NCBI RefSeq assembly: GCF_964340395.1
Contig: NC_135566.1
Location: forward strand, 20,168,797 to 20,232,796
Length of the DNA: 64,000 nt
DNA from: Glandiceps talaboti
Lineage: Eukaryota; Hemichordata; Enteropneusta; Spengelidae
Reading direction: 5' to 3'
Shown here piece by piece: positions 10,970 through 24,807 of the stretch (position 1 is its first letter; each line of letters starts with the position of its first letter). Under the pieces are notes generated by a model. The model saw only the letters and a program-made list of their open reading frames with translations. It made no database searches and had not been told where the DNA came from. The translations under genes were made by a program, and so were the position numbers.

Positions 10970-11411
10970 TGTTACGATCCAAAATATCGTATTTCGGAAT
11001 TATGGGAATAAATTCTACTTTTCGGCATTGTAGGCCATAGGTCAGAAATAGACGAATCTGGGCAAACATGATGTAACTGAAATTCCCATGATTGGTTAGA
11101 GAAAAGTGCGTAATAACTTTTATGATGGCATGATCTTAGGGTGTGACTTGCTATTTATATAGTCGTTGTGTAAATTCCATTGTATTCGAAGTATACTTAA
11201 GATGAGAATAAAACATCCAGAATCGGGAGAGGAGCTCACGAGAGACGAGCTCTCGGTTAGGTGATTCTGGCAAGCCGAAATATCTTCTCAGTCGTGACTA
11301 ATTCCCGACTTGGACCTGAACGATCCCGTACGAGAGCATGAGAGTGTGAGTGCTAGAGTGTAACGTCTGAACTATCCATACTTATACCGTTCAACTCTAC
11401 GACACCCAACA
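10970..11411 (+). repeat. 3' LTR of copy 2
   Basis: A 442-bp LTR, TGTT...AACA, nearly identical to 7888-8317 apart from a 12-bp length difference. Confidence 0.85.
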
Positions 11412-12826
11412 CTACCACACTAGTTACAGAACATGCCATGTAAATGTTTGGCTGTTTCACAATCAGTGCTTCAGTCTTATCTTGCACTTTGGGGCAAAAG
11501 TGAACTTGAAGGTTTTGTTATCGTAATCTTCATACTATTAGATAGTTTATAAAAGAACTAAACTTAAATTGTTCTAGTCTCTTCAGTATGAATTTGTCAG
11601 AAGGGATGAATATAGTTCCCATTTCGGACACTACATGTATCGACACCACAACTCAAATTCAAGTTTCTAGTGTACACTAGGTATGACCTCCTAAAGTGCT
11701 CTAACACATCAGTAACTTTACTATACATGCAATATCAATGCCCCTATACCAATGTTACAGGCCCACTTTTATAACATGGAAAAATTATTTAAAAAGTTAT
11801 ATTTACTTTAGCTTTTCGAAGCTTGGCAATATATATCTCAGAGGCTATGAATAACCTAAATGTAGATCTGCTGGGGGGGGGACCCCCTTGGACTCCATCA
11901 CCCCAGAGGCCACTCATCCGTTAAACCAACAATAGGATTCACCAAAATTGGTAAAAAAAACATCAAAAGCTTCTAGGGGACACCCCCTAGGACCGTCATA
12001 AGAGGTAGACATGTCCAAGCCTCAAATCAAAGTTCTTCCCTCCACCTCTTGCTGTCAAGATGCTATGGAACTTTATTTCAAGAATGTTTCAACCATGTGT
12101 AGTTGCTTTTTACAATTGTTAGAGCTGTCTTGTAAAGCTTGCAAATGATTGTCTGAAAGTGTCTGTTAATAGCCTGAAAATTGGCTTTAAGAGTAAAAAT
12201 CCTCCAGGGCTTCTAGAACCCCCCTCCACCATAACAGGTAGACATGTTCCAGTTTCAAATCAAAGTTCTTTCCTCCACCTCTTACTGTACATGTCAAGAT
12301 GCTATGAAACTTTATTTCAAAAATGTTTCAACCTTATGTAGTTGCTTTTTACATGTTAGAGCTGCCTTGTAAAGTTTGTAAATTATTGTCTGAAAGTGTA
12401 TGTGAATAGCCTAAACATTGCCTTTAGAAGTAAAAATCCTCCAGGGCTTCTCGGGGGAGACCCCCGAGAACCCCCTCCCCCCCCCCCATTCACACACACA
12501 CTCACACAAGAGGTGGACATATCCCAGTCTCAAAGCTCTTCCCTCTACAGCTTACTATCAGATGCTATGAAACTAATTATTCACTGGGGTCAGTGACTTT
12601 TTGTCGGCCCAATGGAAAAAACACCGACACTTCCCCGGGCTGGAGAAACTGACGGGTCTATCTGAATGTTTGAGCTCACCAATCAAGTTTCCGAATTGTA
12701 TTTTCAGTGTGTGATCGCCGTGGGAAGGCGGCGATCACTCCGAACAAAACAAACGTCACAACACGATGAATAGAGGTAAATAAGGACATCTAGCCGCTTT
12801 CACCACATCAGATTTTAATCAGATTG

Positions 12827-14380
12827 CGTCTGGCCCATCAGTCAAGAGGACTCCAGAAACATTCAAAGTTACAACCGATATAGCCTAGAAAAGGGGCGTT
12901 TCTCAATGTATAACATATTAATAAAATCATACTGCAATTCTTATTCAAATGTCGAGTTTCACGTCACTAGTCATTTCAGACAGTTGATTGGATTGAAGTT
13001 CTTGATATTTGCATATAATGACGTGTTATTCAGATTATCATCTCCGCGTACCGACGCTTATTACTATTAATGTTATTCTTAAGAAATATATCTAAACTAC
13101 TTTATTATTAAGATATTCTTATGACAGGTGTTGCCGACTAGCAATGTATACAAATTCTACTCCTTTGAATTTGTAATAAGTTTGTATGATATCAACCCGC
13201 CATTGACGTTAAGACAATCTGCCGCTCATTCTGATATTGTATATAATAGTTTCTTTTGTCATGAATCAGTTTGACTTGATTTTACGTTAAAAAAGGCTTT
13301 ACAAATACAACCGGAGATCAATTTCACATTCTCACTGTTTTTGTTAATAATACATTTCTCCATTGTTTCATCCAGTTGTTTTCTTTTGTTATTCATATTT
13401 CATTGTATCTAATTTAAATTTCTTGCTTTGTGTTCAAACCTGTATATTTATTTTGTTAAAGTGCTTGGTTTAAGACAATTGAAGTTATTAAATCGATACC
13501 ATATTGGTTTTCCTTTAGCATTAGATGCTTTCTAGGTACAAAATATCTCAAGTTCATTTCTACTTTTGGAATGTATGTGACACTCCTATTGTTCCAAGCA
13601 AAACGTTCCGGTTTGCAGTTATAAAACAGGTAATAAAATAATAACATATGTGACACTCAGTAAACTTGTCTCTAAAAAGACAAATATAAAAGTCATAAAA
13701 AGCGTAAAAAGCATAAAATACTAAAAAGTAAAACCAATTTCTTATTCTATACCACCACCAAGCATACAACGTAAAATAGTACTCAAATAAAAAGAATGTC
13801 TTAAAAAAATAAAACTCACTTAACTATACCATCACCATAACAATGAAATTCAAGTGTAATTGATTGTAATGAAAACAGACGTCTCTGAAACAATACAAAC
13901 AAAATACAAATATATACATGAAAAATATATACGTCTAAAAATAAAATAAAAACTCGAGTAAAAAACAAATTTTTCCTTTTCAAAGGATTAATGGCCTCAT
14001 TTTGCTTTCATTATCAACACTAGTTTCCTTATCTCTAGACGCATCTTGCGTTTTATCTCTATCGTCGTCGTTAATCGTACTTAATTCAATATTTATCTCA
14101 ACATCATCAGAATGTAATTTACCTAGTCCTCTAGGTTTTCGCGACTATATACATCAATGAGATGTAATTTACCTAATCTCGTAGGTTTGTGTGCCTTTAC
14201 ATTTAACAAACATATCACAGAGCTGATCCAAATGTCGTTTCCTTAGTTGACTGATCACTATCTGTATTTGTATTTATCCTCAAATCCGTCATATTTAAAT
14301 ATATTTTCTCATCATTTTTCGATATATCGCGCGCATGCGATGGAGAACGCCCCTTCACACTTTAACCTAGCACTTTTAAT
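12827..14380. other. Non-coding spacer with weak coding-like scraps
   Basis: Mostly AT-rich with no gene recognised. On the minus strand, 14300-13975 holds short open stretches rich in Asp/Thr/Ser. A roughly 20-bp phrase (taggtaaattacat on the minus strand) occurs twice near 14115 and 14165. These could be decayed coding sequence, but no family is recognisable. Confidence 0.35.
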
Positions 14381-14464
14381 CTAATACCCTAACCTATTTT
14401 AGACGAGTCTAACTTCTTGGCACTTGCATGTTTAGACGCGGCTATTGGGTTTTTGGACGTCTCG

Positions 14465-14656
14465 TTACGTTGCCGTAGTAGAAGCAACTTCATCTAAAAA
14501 AATCTAACCTTAGCCCTAGGGCGAACTGACTGTGGAGCCACTATTAAATTGTATCCAACTACTTTTAGCCTAATAAAAGAAGACCATGGAGAATACAACC
14601 AGACATTATCTATAGCACCTTAAAATGAAGAATTAAATTGTTTTCAGCTCTATTGT

Positions 14657-14717
<61 letters not shown>

Positions 14718-16298
14718 TACATACACATACATACATACATACATACATACATACATACATACATACATACATACATACACATATATACAACCAATTATAC
14801 TTGGTTAGTCACTCTCGTATCCATTCACTACATACTTGGTAGTCACACATACTTGTCAAAAACAATAGAGTATTCTTCTATTCAAGGCGTTAATCAACTA
14901 AGGGATGTACAATTAATAGAATAACGAGGCTACTGTGGCTTTGGGTTTTTTCCTAATGTATTCTTTTGTATTCTCATTCAGATTTCCTTCTTCCTCCCAA
15001 GTATTATGTTTTGTCGAAAACCCCCTCCAATTATTTTAATATTGGACTTTCTCATTCCTATATCGTCCATACAGATGAATCGATAAAACTCGAATAAATC
15101 TGAACATTTCTCGATAAACTCAGAAATGATAATTATATTTGTAACGGCCTTTCAACTGATTGTATCGCTATTAACTAGACAAAGAACTCTTGATCTCCTG
15201 GCTATTCACAGAATCAACACCCTACGTCAATGTAACTATTGAATATATCTTCCCAAACAAAAGGCAATAAAACACCTTAAGTTGACCATCCTTAACCTAA
15301 AAAATAAAATCATGGCGCATTCCTGTAGTTCCTTATAAAGTTAGACCACTCCTTGGGTCATATCGACTATAAATTCTGTGAATGACAGTGATCAAATGTT
15401 GTCCCCCTAAATCATGAGCAATAATTTATTGCTGGCCGAAAGTGTGTCATATCCAAATCTGTCTATTATCTAAAAAAATCGGCGTAATTTTTTCTTTCGA
15501 GTTCAAAACAATCTTGTCTTTGAATAAACCAATTTAAGTCATTGTAACTGAAGATCGATTCGTTTAACCATGGAGGGTCCCTTATATCTCCATGGTTTAA
15601 CAAGCCCACATCTTTTTACTGATACGCATGTTGTCATATAGATACTGTCTATTATTTAAAATACAAATTCCCTGTCAGTGCAACTAGCGAATATATTCAT
15701 CCATTAAAAGACAATGAGAAACTTCAAATCGACCACTCCTAGGTCATTTTAACTTAACACTGGCCATCGTCTGGGCCTAAAATATCACATCCACCATCTC
15801 TTGGTTATCTTAACTTCAAAAACACATATGAAAACTTGAAAACTTAAGGATTTCTCATGTCGTGATCTTTGGTTGAATATACTCTCTAGAACGATTAAAC
15901 AGAATGACAATATCCTAAATGAAAAGAACAATAAACTATCTCCTGAACACATGATGAAATACGTCTTACTTGATAAACTGTCTGTGTTTGCAATGCAACA
16001 AATGTTCCCATAGTTCTTGAATAATTCTAACTGCTCCATAGCTTCTCTAAAATCTTGATCCGTATTTGCAATGTTATTTTCCCGTTCCAATTGGTCGTTG
16101 TTGAATGTTCTTGTTATTTCCTAACCTGCGACCAGCACAGTTAAACGTCGTTCTTCTCCCGGTCCGTGTTTTCTCCCTGACCTGTCGATGACAGTTGCAT
16201 GGAAGGCGCTTCGGTCCTATGGCAACAGACATCGCCTGTTCTTCTTCCTCCGAAACCATTTGTTCTGCTTCTGGTCCTGGTCCTTGGTGTTCGGCCAT
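14465..16298 (-). CDS. Tentative small three-exon gene, unknown protein
   Basis: Exon 1 (16298-16182) starts MAEHQGPGPEAEQMV in a good context (agaATGG), is rich in Glu, and ends CAG|GTCAGG in phase 0. Exon 2 (16120-15970) follows an acceptor gttag, stays open in the matching phase, includes FREAMEQLELFKNYG and ends A|GTAAGA in phase 1. A possible last exon (14493-14465) lies after tttttttag and would give 98 aa in total. The first intron is only about 61 bp. No family was recognised. Against it: exon 3 is tiny, the acceptor of exon 2 has a weak pyrimidine tract and there is no homolog in the window. Confidence 0.3.
14659..14779. repeat. (AC)n then (ATAC)n microsatellite
   Basis: About 54 bp of AC followed by about 65 bp of a CATA-type tetranucleotide. 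Confidence 0.95.
14780..15784. other. Non-coding stretch
   Basis: No exon or repeat family recognised except a short inverted repeat at about 15560-15600 (taaccatggag ... ctccatggtt). Confidence 0.4.
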
Positions 16299-16730
16299 TC
16301 TTTCTTTTTGTTCATTTCTACGTTTGGAATGTATGTGACTTTTGTAAGCTTATGTATGCTCGGAGGCCAACTCGTACCGAAAAGAGATTTATGGGGAAAC
16401 AGGAGAGCAACACATCTTTCACTTACGGTATACTGATCTGAGTCGTAGTAGAAATACTACGGAGTACTAATTGATTCAATTTAGTCTTGACTTCTGTAAG
16501 TGAAGGAGATAATACAAAAGCTCCCTTATTGTTGGTTTGATCATACATCATCTTCACCAAAAGTAATGTTTTGAGTCCCTTGTGAGTTTTTCCACAGAAT
16601 ACGTGTCCTGAGATTCTCGTACCTCTGAGATAGACTGTGTGCGTATGAGATTACCTCTTGGATTTTGGTTAATTAGCTATTCCACCAAAGACAAGTCGGT
16701 AACACTACGTCATATTTTAACCAGATTTCT

Positions 16731-19700
16731 TTACATACATGCAAACTTAGTTTTCAGTAGTTTAGCATTTTTTGCAATTATTTCAAGGCATAAATCTATG
16801 TGTTTACGATGAGTTCTGAAATTCAAGACACAAATTCTCAAATGATAAATACCCCTGACATTAACCGAGGACATATATACTCTTCCATCTTCAATTATAC
16901 GTTTCTGGAGCTCTCGGTTGAATTTGTCTGTCTTCTCTTTATCTTTGGCGTCGTAATAGAATACTACAATGCTTAATACTGGTGCTGGTTTAGAGACAAA
17001 GCCTGCCATTGCTGTAACGGGAATGTAAAAACTACATCATCAAAATATAGACTTTTCTGCTGAAGCTTGAAAAAAAGCGACGTTCTATTTCCATTCAGTA
17101 AACTTTAGTTCGAAAATATATAACATTGTACAGTAATGCTTAACATAAATAAATTAAAGGGACTACCTCGCTTCATAGATTTAATGAAAGCCCACTACCT
17201 CTAACTTTTCACTGTTACTTTTGCCCTCGAAAAAGTCTCGAAAATACTTCAATCCTTGTGTTGTTCATAGTACAATAAACGTTGACGTCACTGAATTTGT
17301 AACGGTGTAATTAAGTGAAGTGAGTTCTTTCAACGATCCCGTCGAGACAGTGGGACGCCCTCGTTTACTGTATTAGTCAGTAATAACCAACTCTCGAGAC
17401 GTTATTTTGGAAAAGATAATTTACGGAGTTAAGTACTCGGCACCTACCTGATATTTTATGGTGAAAGTATCTCGCAAGAAGCAGTTTCTCTTCAAGAGCA
17501 CTAGCAAACAGTCGAACACCGAATAACTTCAAAGGTAGCCACATTCTCAGACCTCTGTAGATCAACATAGTAAATAAGTGAGTGAGTGGGCATGATTTTT
17601 TCCGAGTTCTGAAATTGTGGCCCTTCCTTCATTCTTCATTCATTCTTATGATTACAGAATGTTTACATTGATTCGTTTGAGAAAATCGATACACCTAAAA
17701 CATTTGTTTTCCATCGAATGATAATGTGACCGAAAGTACACCTAGAAAAACACACTATCACTAAACATGGTACGTTGTAGCATATGTATGTAACTACAGT
17801 TATGAGTTTCCTATATAACCTTCGCTGTGTATATTTGATGACTTAAAATTTGGCAATTCACAGAAAAACTACTCTGGTGCCAAAAAAGTCAATTAAATTC
17901 AACATATTCAAAGTTCAAACGATACAGGAGACATTTTAAATATTACCTACATCTGTAAGCTACAACCCAAAATGTGCGTTTTATGTCTGAAAATTGTCAA
18001 CTTTGTACAAAACATCAAATGAAAATCGCGAAAACCTTAACAAAACGTCGCCCGGATAAACAAACATCTTACTAACACCGATTTCATCTTTTGGCTAAAC
18101 AAAAATCTTTCCAGAGATTTTTGCTGAGCCCGACGAAAAAATTAAATGTAGCACCGTCAGTAAGAATTTTGCTGAGCCAGACGATAAAATACCTCTGTTA
18201 GTAAGATTTTGTTGTGCCAGACGATAAAATAGCTCTGTTAGTTAGATTTTGTTGAGCCAGACGGTAAAATAGCTCTGTCAGTAAGATTTTTGTCTAGACA
18301 AATGACGTTTTGTTTCAGGTTTCGTGATTTAATTGTAACTTGGACTCGAAGGTATATTTTACCTTGAATGCTTTGATAGTTCAAATGATAGATCACGGGG
18401 GGAATATTCCAACTGTGGACTTTCTTTGAGGTCTTGTAGGATATCAACTTTGGAGATAGAATTAGCCTGGAATAGTTTATATCCATCACAGACCAATAAT
18501 ATACCAGAACCATATGGAAGAAAGAGACCTAAGGTGTCGGATTTCGAAAAAAAAAATCAAATTTCTATAATGCCTTGTGTGACACAGGATTGGGAGTCCC
18601 AAATCCAGACGACAAGTTGTTTCTAGTTATGATTTAGCTTCATACGTTTACAAAGTTGATTGACCATTTGGTGTGGTAAAGAATGGATGAGAAATGTGTA
18701 TTCTAACAACTTAGTATGCTATTCCATGGCCAAGTCCGTATTTCTACCTCAATAATTGCTTATATCTAAAGAAGTGTGCAAAAGGTTTGTTATTCGAATG
18801 TCGAAAAGTTTGATATCATATATACAGGAAATGATTTGTAATCTCTCTCCAACGTCAGTGATCAAATCGGAAGTAAAAGTAGCCACCTTCACAAACAAAG
18901 ACGGGCAATCGAATTATTTATACATGGTCACACGGTGTGATATAATGTTTCAATAGTCTGTTTTCACCTAAGTACGTATACCGACGGTCAACTAGGATCC
19001 CCTCGTTAATGAGATATTCATATGCAAATATGGACGTTAACAGTCAATGAACACGACCTAAACAACAATGCAGACTGATTAGTCTATTGATGATATTTAA
19101 CGTCATTGAAACCATATGTAATGCTATATGCAAATCTTTCGATTCCACCAATCAAAAATCGCGGTTTGGCTCAGACACTGCAGGGACCGGTGGTTTTAAA
19201 AACAGGTGTTCTCTCAACTTGATAACATCCCAACGTTTTTGCTTAGACGCTAGCAAGCAAATTATAATGAGATGTCAATTGAAATATTGAAGTATCATGT
19301 TAAATCATCCTGAACCAAGACAAAGAGTAGAAATGTATGATGGGGAAGGGTGCTTAGAGACTTCTCTAACGTCTAATATTTTACTGTCCTTATAATTAGA
19401 AAGTATGGCGCATAAAAATAAACAGTCGAAATATTCGCGGCAAATAAACCGGACGGTAATCCTCATTCTACATGCATTCGTAGGTTGTCTAGCCTGGCTA
19501 CTTTCAACGTGAAACTAAAAAATGGTAAAAGTACTATTTACGTTCTGTTTTGGTTCCATGGTTTGACAAGACACTTTTATGGCAATCTTTTTTGTCAGAG
19601 GCGAAACTGGAGCGTAAAAGTAGTAAAACAAAGTTATACATGTACTTGGAATTCAACCAGCTCTGGTGACTTCTCCTCAGAACGTAGTCGAGCAGCACGG

Positions 19701-20739
19701 TTGCGCAACCAAATCGTACCCGTACTTGTACTTACTCTTTGTCATGTTAATTTCCATACGTCGACTTTGGTCGAAGACGTTAAATATTTTCAATAGATTA
19801 ACGAGGTTTATATTGATTGACAGTTGTCATCTATTCATGCTTACGTTCATATTTGCATATTAATAGTTTTTCGTCTGCATATATCGTTCATATACGTTTA
19901 GGTGAAAACCCACTACTGGAATCCAGTCAAGTGGCGAATTTTGGCTCTCGGCTCTATATATCCCCACACATGGCTGGATTCTAGGCTAGCTAAGTCTAAA
20001 TTAGTGACTGTGTGGTATTTAATGATATAGTTATACTGATATATATAATGAATCAAGGAAAAGATAAATTCACTTTAATTAATTATTCTACTTACCACCG
20101 GGACTGACAACAGTTTTACTAATGATTTCAATCGTAATTTTAAGACTTCCTTACACCTTAGTTTGAGCGCGTACTGAAAAATCGATCATCTTTATTTAAC
20201 TTTGAGTTTTAACATAAACTTGTAAATTTTATGATAAAAAGTTCTGACCAAGCAATGCACACAAAAGCTGTACAGTCAGATACTCTGAAATGTACAAAAT
20301 TTGAAATATGAACTCCCTCCAAAAACATTCATCTATAGTGCAATTGACAAAAGAATAACGTGAGGGAGGTGGGGGTGGGGGTTACATGCCTTTATGTGGG
20401 TCCACCACTATAGAATCACTCCTTTCTACGCCCTCAAAATGGTGTCTGACGTCATCCACAAGAACAAAGAATCCGCCATATGCGGCATCGACATGAAGCC
20501 ATAGATTGTATTCTTCCGCCACATCAGCAATTTGATGGATTGGGTCGATAGATCCGGTTATTCCTGTACCAAGACTTGCTACCACTAAAAGAGGCAACAA
20601 GCCGTCCTGTTCACAGAATTATACAATAGACGCTATTTGTACGCTTACATCAGCTTGATGAGCTTTCTGTGAATGCCCTCGAAAATCGATGGCAAAGATT
20701 CCTATCACCGAATGTGAACGTGGAATATTGTATTTTACA

Positions 20740-20802
<63 letters not shown>

Positions 20803-20868
20803 TGAGTGTGTGTGTGGTGTGCGTGTGTACTTGGGTGTGCTTGTGTGAAGTATATGTATGTATGTATG

Positions 20869-20902
<34 letters not shown>

Positions 20903-20942
20903 TGTATGTATGTATGTATGTATGTATGTATGTATGTATGCA

Positions 20943-20973
<31 letters not shown>

Positions 20974-20989
20974 TGTATGTATGTATGCA

Positions 20990-21020
<31 letters not shown>

Positions 21021-23023
21021 TGTATGTATGTCTGTCTGTCTGTCTGTCTGTCTGTCTGACCGTCCTTCTGCATGCGTGTGTGCGTGCGTGTACTTGTTTG
21101 CGCTTGTGTGAACTGTATGTCTGTTTGTTTGTCTGTCTGTCTGACTCTCTGAATCTGTATGAATGTCTTTAGTGATCGAAGCTGCTATTCCGAATCATAG
21201 TAAAAACAACTAATCGTTAATAGCTTTGAACCTGGCAAAAACAAATTACCTTAGAAAGAGACCTTTGATAATTTGACAAGGTATAAAAATATACCATAAC
21301 CAGAACATTTCACATCGATACATGTTAAACTCATTAACAAATGTAAACCTAACATAAGAATATGTCATATTCACCTCAAGACAACTATACAAAAAAACCC
21401 ACCAAAATAACTGCACATTTGTATTAATTTCCACTTTCAACTACACAGTATTAATTTTGACTGTCAACTGCACGTCAATAATTTTCTGGCATAGAAACAA
21501 AGAAGGTTACCTTTTTATCTTGATTGACTCTTGCCTTCAACTGTTGGACATCCATAGTCGTCGACATATCTTTCAAAGGGATATGCCTCATAATTGTACT
21601 TCGCATGCCAAGCACAGCCATGGATTTGGCAATACAATTGTGGGTGACTTGTGTAACGTACACCACAGCCCTTCATTGCAAAATGAAATCATAAACAATG
21701 CATATGTAAGTAACGACATCATATACTAGTATCACCTATTTGGGCGAACTACTGGTTATGGAGCATTTTACAGTATACGTTGAAATTAAATTATAGCAGT
21801 AAGCATATAGATATATATAAACACTCACTGGCATGTGTATTTTCATCAACAAAATATAAATTTCTCTTTCGCAAAAATGAGAAACTTCGTTCGTCATTGA
21901 TAAAACGTGTCGCGCGAGAGATGCCCACTCATTTAGGACTGAACTAGACAGCGAATAGTCTGAGCTCTTCCAGTTTCACGTGTGTGTTTAAGTCAGTCTT
22001 AGTAAATCTGACGTGGGTATAATGCTCGTTTGATTTGTTTACCTCTCTTTTCTCCGTGTATTGTCTGTTTTCGATGTTGGTAAAGGAGTGAGCGCCTTCC
22101 CTATATCTGATACTGCATCATAGCAGTTCCCGCCCAGAACAACAAAATCGAAAACAAACGCCGACAATACATATGCGAAGGAACTAGAATTGACATGTAT
22201 GTTGTCTATGGACCTATAAACTTGTATACGTCTCTACGATATGGTGACACTATTGTCGTATATCAGTACGTGATAGCATACTTTAATACACAATCTGATT
22301 CGAGAATAGCTGTACAATGATCAATTTATTTCAATCTACTTCATTCGTATATTGTCGTTAGTTTTCGTTTATCGATTTCGATATAACGACGAGAAAGGAA
22401 CGTCAGCTGTCAGTAATTTAATCTCCTCCACACGCAGTGAATTCCACGAAACACCCTTCCCTACATGACGGGTCAACGAACTCTGATGAGAATATTCAAG
22501 ATGCCACGAATCCTTCTCTTGAGCCGGAGAGTAATTATTAGTGTTCTGTTCTTACAGAAATAGCACCGTTTGTAAAACTTTCTACACTCCTGTCGTAAAG
22601 AGGATCGACACGTGGTTTTACGGTGATGCCAAGCATTCTCATTATTTTACGATGATTCTCAGTAGGCATATATATGCTAATTGCATTTCCTTACCTTTCA
22701 TAATCACTCGGTTTGATTTGCATGCTGTCTCTTGCTGTTGCTATGGCAATGAGTGTAGCTGACGTACCGCCAGAAGTTAAGTTACCAGCATGCCCCGATG
22801 GATAACCAAATAGGCCAGCAACCCAATCAATTAACATGTTCTCCAGACGCACAACATCTGGAGCTACGGCAAATACACCTTACATGGTGAAAAATACAAA
22901 CCACATTATTTCTTCAATAAACCAACAATAACATAGATGCAGATATAGTAGTATAGTATGGTTTGGAACACGGATAGATATTTACATACATGTCTGCCTC
23001 GCTGCACATTTATTTATTTATTA

Positions 23024-23122
<99 letters not shown>

Positions 23123-24013
23123 TATATATATATTCATACCACTCACACACAGCCACATACACACAGACACAGACAGCCAGACAGATAGACAAACACAGAC
23201 ACATACACTATAATGCATACCTGCATATTTGTTCGTTACTGCTGTAAGATAATCTCCCAGTGCGGCTGGATACAATCCACCACCCGGTACATATGCAAGG
23301 TTTCCAGGATGAGCAACTTGCAAACCAGATTTTAGTGCAGAATTCCTAAAGGTTTCCAATATATCCTCTATTTTGAAAGGAAATCGACAAGTTTCCATTG
23401 AACAGCACATCGCATAAACAAAATAGTTTTTTTTTTATATCACAAAGCATTCTCGTCTAATCCCAATGAATGAAACAGGTTGAATATGTTCAGTAATTCG
23501 CATAATTCTAATTGGCTTGTCAGGTAGAATTCAGGATAACATTATGAAATTACTATATTACTTAGCACCCAATAAATTATATTCATTACTACCCAATAAT
23601 TTATAAAGAAATGAATGAAAGCCTTCGTTAATGTTTAAATTTACTTTATCATCACTATTCAACTGTGTCTATTCTGATTGGTTGGCGTCTAAATAAGTTT
23701 AGAATGTAAAATTACATCATCGGTGCAGTGTATACGTTATACAGTGACCCAGTTCTAAAGTTGAGGATAAGCTTGTGAATCGTACGTATCTACCTAGTCT
23801 CGACCCCTCTTCTGTTATAGGATTTGCCAATATTGCAGACGATGCTTTATCGACACCTTCAGTGAATATGGTAGAGTTTTCCAGTCCATCATAAAATTTC
23901 TCAACTTCCCGATTCACTATCTCTGTGTATTGTTGTCGATCACCTGGCTTTGTTTCAAGTTGTTTAGCTTCTTGCTCCAGGTGTTGAAGTCTGGCAAGTT
24001 GGGTTTGGTCCAT
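16731..24013 (-). CDS. PLP-dependent group II amino-acid decarboxylase, eight exons, 493 aa
   Basis: Exons: 24013-23794, 23367-23221, 22878-22695, 21670-21511, 20606-20390, 18528-18363, 17554-17448, 17011-16731; all phases agree and the total is 1482 bp including the stop. Family landmarks in order are LTSGGTSATLIAIATARD (cofactor phosphate region), VYVTQVTHNCIAKSM, GTGITGSIDPIHQIADVAEE, WLHVDAAYGG (the Asp that contacts the pyridine ring) and VDPHKG, whose Lys forms the Schiff base with PLP. The C-terminal part keeps RGLRMWLPLKLFGV and EDGRVYMSSVNVRG. Length matches the usual 470-510 aa of the aromatic/acidic amino-acid decarboxylase family; the exact substrate cannot be told. The intron after exon 5 must start GC rather than GT to keep frame. 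An upstream in-frame Met at 24070 is an alternative start. Confidence 0.85.
18123..18290. repeat. 40-bp minisatellite, about four units, in decarboxylase intron
   Basis: The phrase gagccagacgataaaat recurs at 18171, 18211 and 18251, spaced exactly 40 bp, with a more diverged unit starting near 18123. It lies in the intron between exons 6 and 7. Confidence 0.8.
20732..21057. repeat. Large compound GT / TATG / TGTC microsatellite
   Basis: (GT)n to about 20800, then long (TATG)n blocks interrupted twice by CAATATG, then (TCTG)n. It lies in the intron between decarboxylase exons 4 and 5 and makes long spurious reading frames on both strands. Confidence 0.95.
23025..23120. repeat. (CAAT)n microsatellite
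   Basis: About 24 tetranucleotide units in the intron between decarboxylase exons 2 and 3. Confidence 0.95.
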
Positions 24014-24319
24014 TTTTTCAGGAATCGAACTAATGAATATATTAAATTGAAAACCATGGACTGGTGTCATTTTTAGGGTATAGCCAATTTACGTTATACG
24101 ATAAAAATGTAATTAATTTTGTTTGTTTGTTTGTTTGTTTGTTCTTTTTTAAAAGTCAGCCGACCCAGACCAATGTTCACCAAATCCGACCCGATACGAG
24201 GCGCTAGTGATGTTATTAGATCACAGAGAACTACGTAAATATGGAGAACTACGACAGTGAGGCCGTCAGGCTGAACATCGAGCCGGGCCCTGTAAGGGCG
24301 AGAAGGTTTGACACAGAGC

Positions 24320-24738
24320 CTCGGGGGGGGGGGGGGGGTAATCCCACCTATTGGGTATACGTATATGTGCCGCCCTTTGGGGTAGGGTTTTTCGCTCTTT
24401 GGTCTAACATGGGTACTGTCTTTTGAGAGCTAATGAGTCTAAAGTGGGTCCACATTTCACATTTTGTTTTTGTTTCGTCTAAAATGGGGTCCTGGAAGGA
24501 GCTCCTTAATAAATTCTTGACGAGTTCGGGAATTTTGCCCCTGCTAATTCACTGGTTGAAATAGCATGCACATCCCCTGATATGCTTGGTGTTAGATATC
24601 GCCACATAATACAATTATTTTTACTCCAGTTTCTGGAAAAACTACCGACTTGTATTGTATAATTAGTTGGGGTTTTTTCTATAGTATTTTTATTTTTTTG
24701 TGGTTGTATGGGAGTTTTTTAATGGCCTGAAATAAAGA

Positions 24739-24807
<69 letters not shown>

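Larger units (their letters stand above)
7888..11411 (+). mobile_element. Ty3/gypsy-type LTR element, copy 2 (rearranged)
   Basis: Two LTRs (7888-8317 and 10970-11411), both beginning TGTTACG and ending CCCAACA, bound the element. They are essentially identical except that the 3' LTR has 12 extra bp (agggtgtgactt region near 11138), so the copy is young or recently converted. Internally it has an inverted LTR fragment, then the end of pol, an envelope-like ORF, a 3' UTR and a purine tract. Gag to mid-integrase is absent and no primer-binding site follows the 5' LTR. The flanks (ctgg and ctac) do not form a clean target duplication. Confidence 0.85.
7480..12826. mobile_element. TIR element X, copy 1, split by the LTR element
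   Basis: The pieces 7480-7887 and 11412-12826 are both collinear with the element at 56148-58410, so they are one repeat interrupted by LTR copy 2. The right end (about 12783-12826) carries the gacatctagccgctttcacc terminal repeat. The left terminal repeat is missing and the sequence joins repeat R instead. Inside, a roughly 235-bp unit is repeated (starts near 11970, 12207 and 12445), each carrying a short palindrome of the form cttctaggggg...ccccctagg. Confidence 0.7.

Noticed and set aside
20650-21172. Long reading frames of HTYI/MYVC repeats on both strands
   Set aside because: They are translations of a GT/TATG/TGTC microsatellite; open in several frames at once, with no other support.
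23000-23250. INQS-repeat frames and CRISPR-like regular spacing at the CAAT array
   Set aside because: A plain tetranucleotide microsatellite; no repeats with unique spacers occur anywhere in the window.
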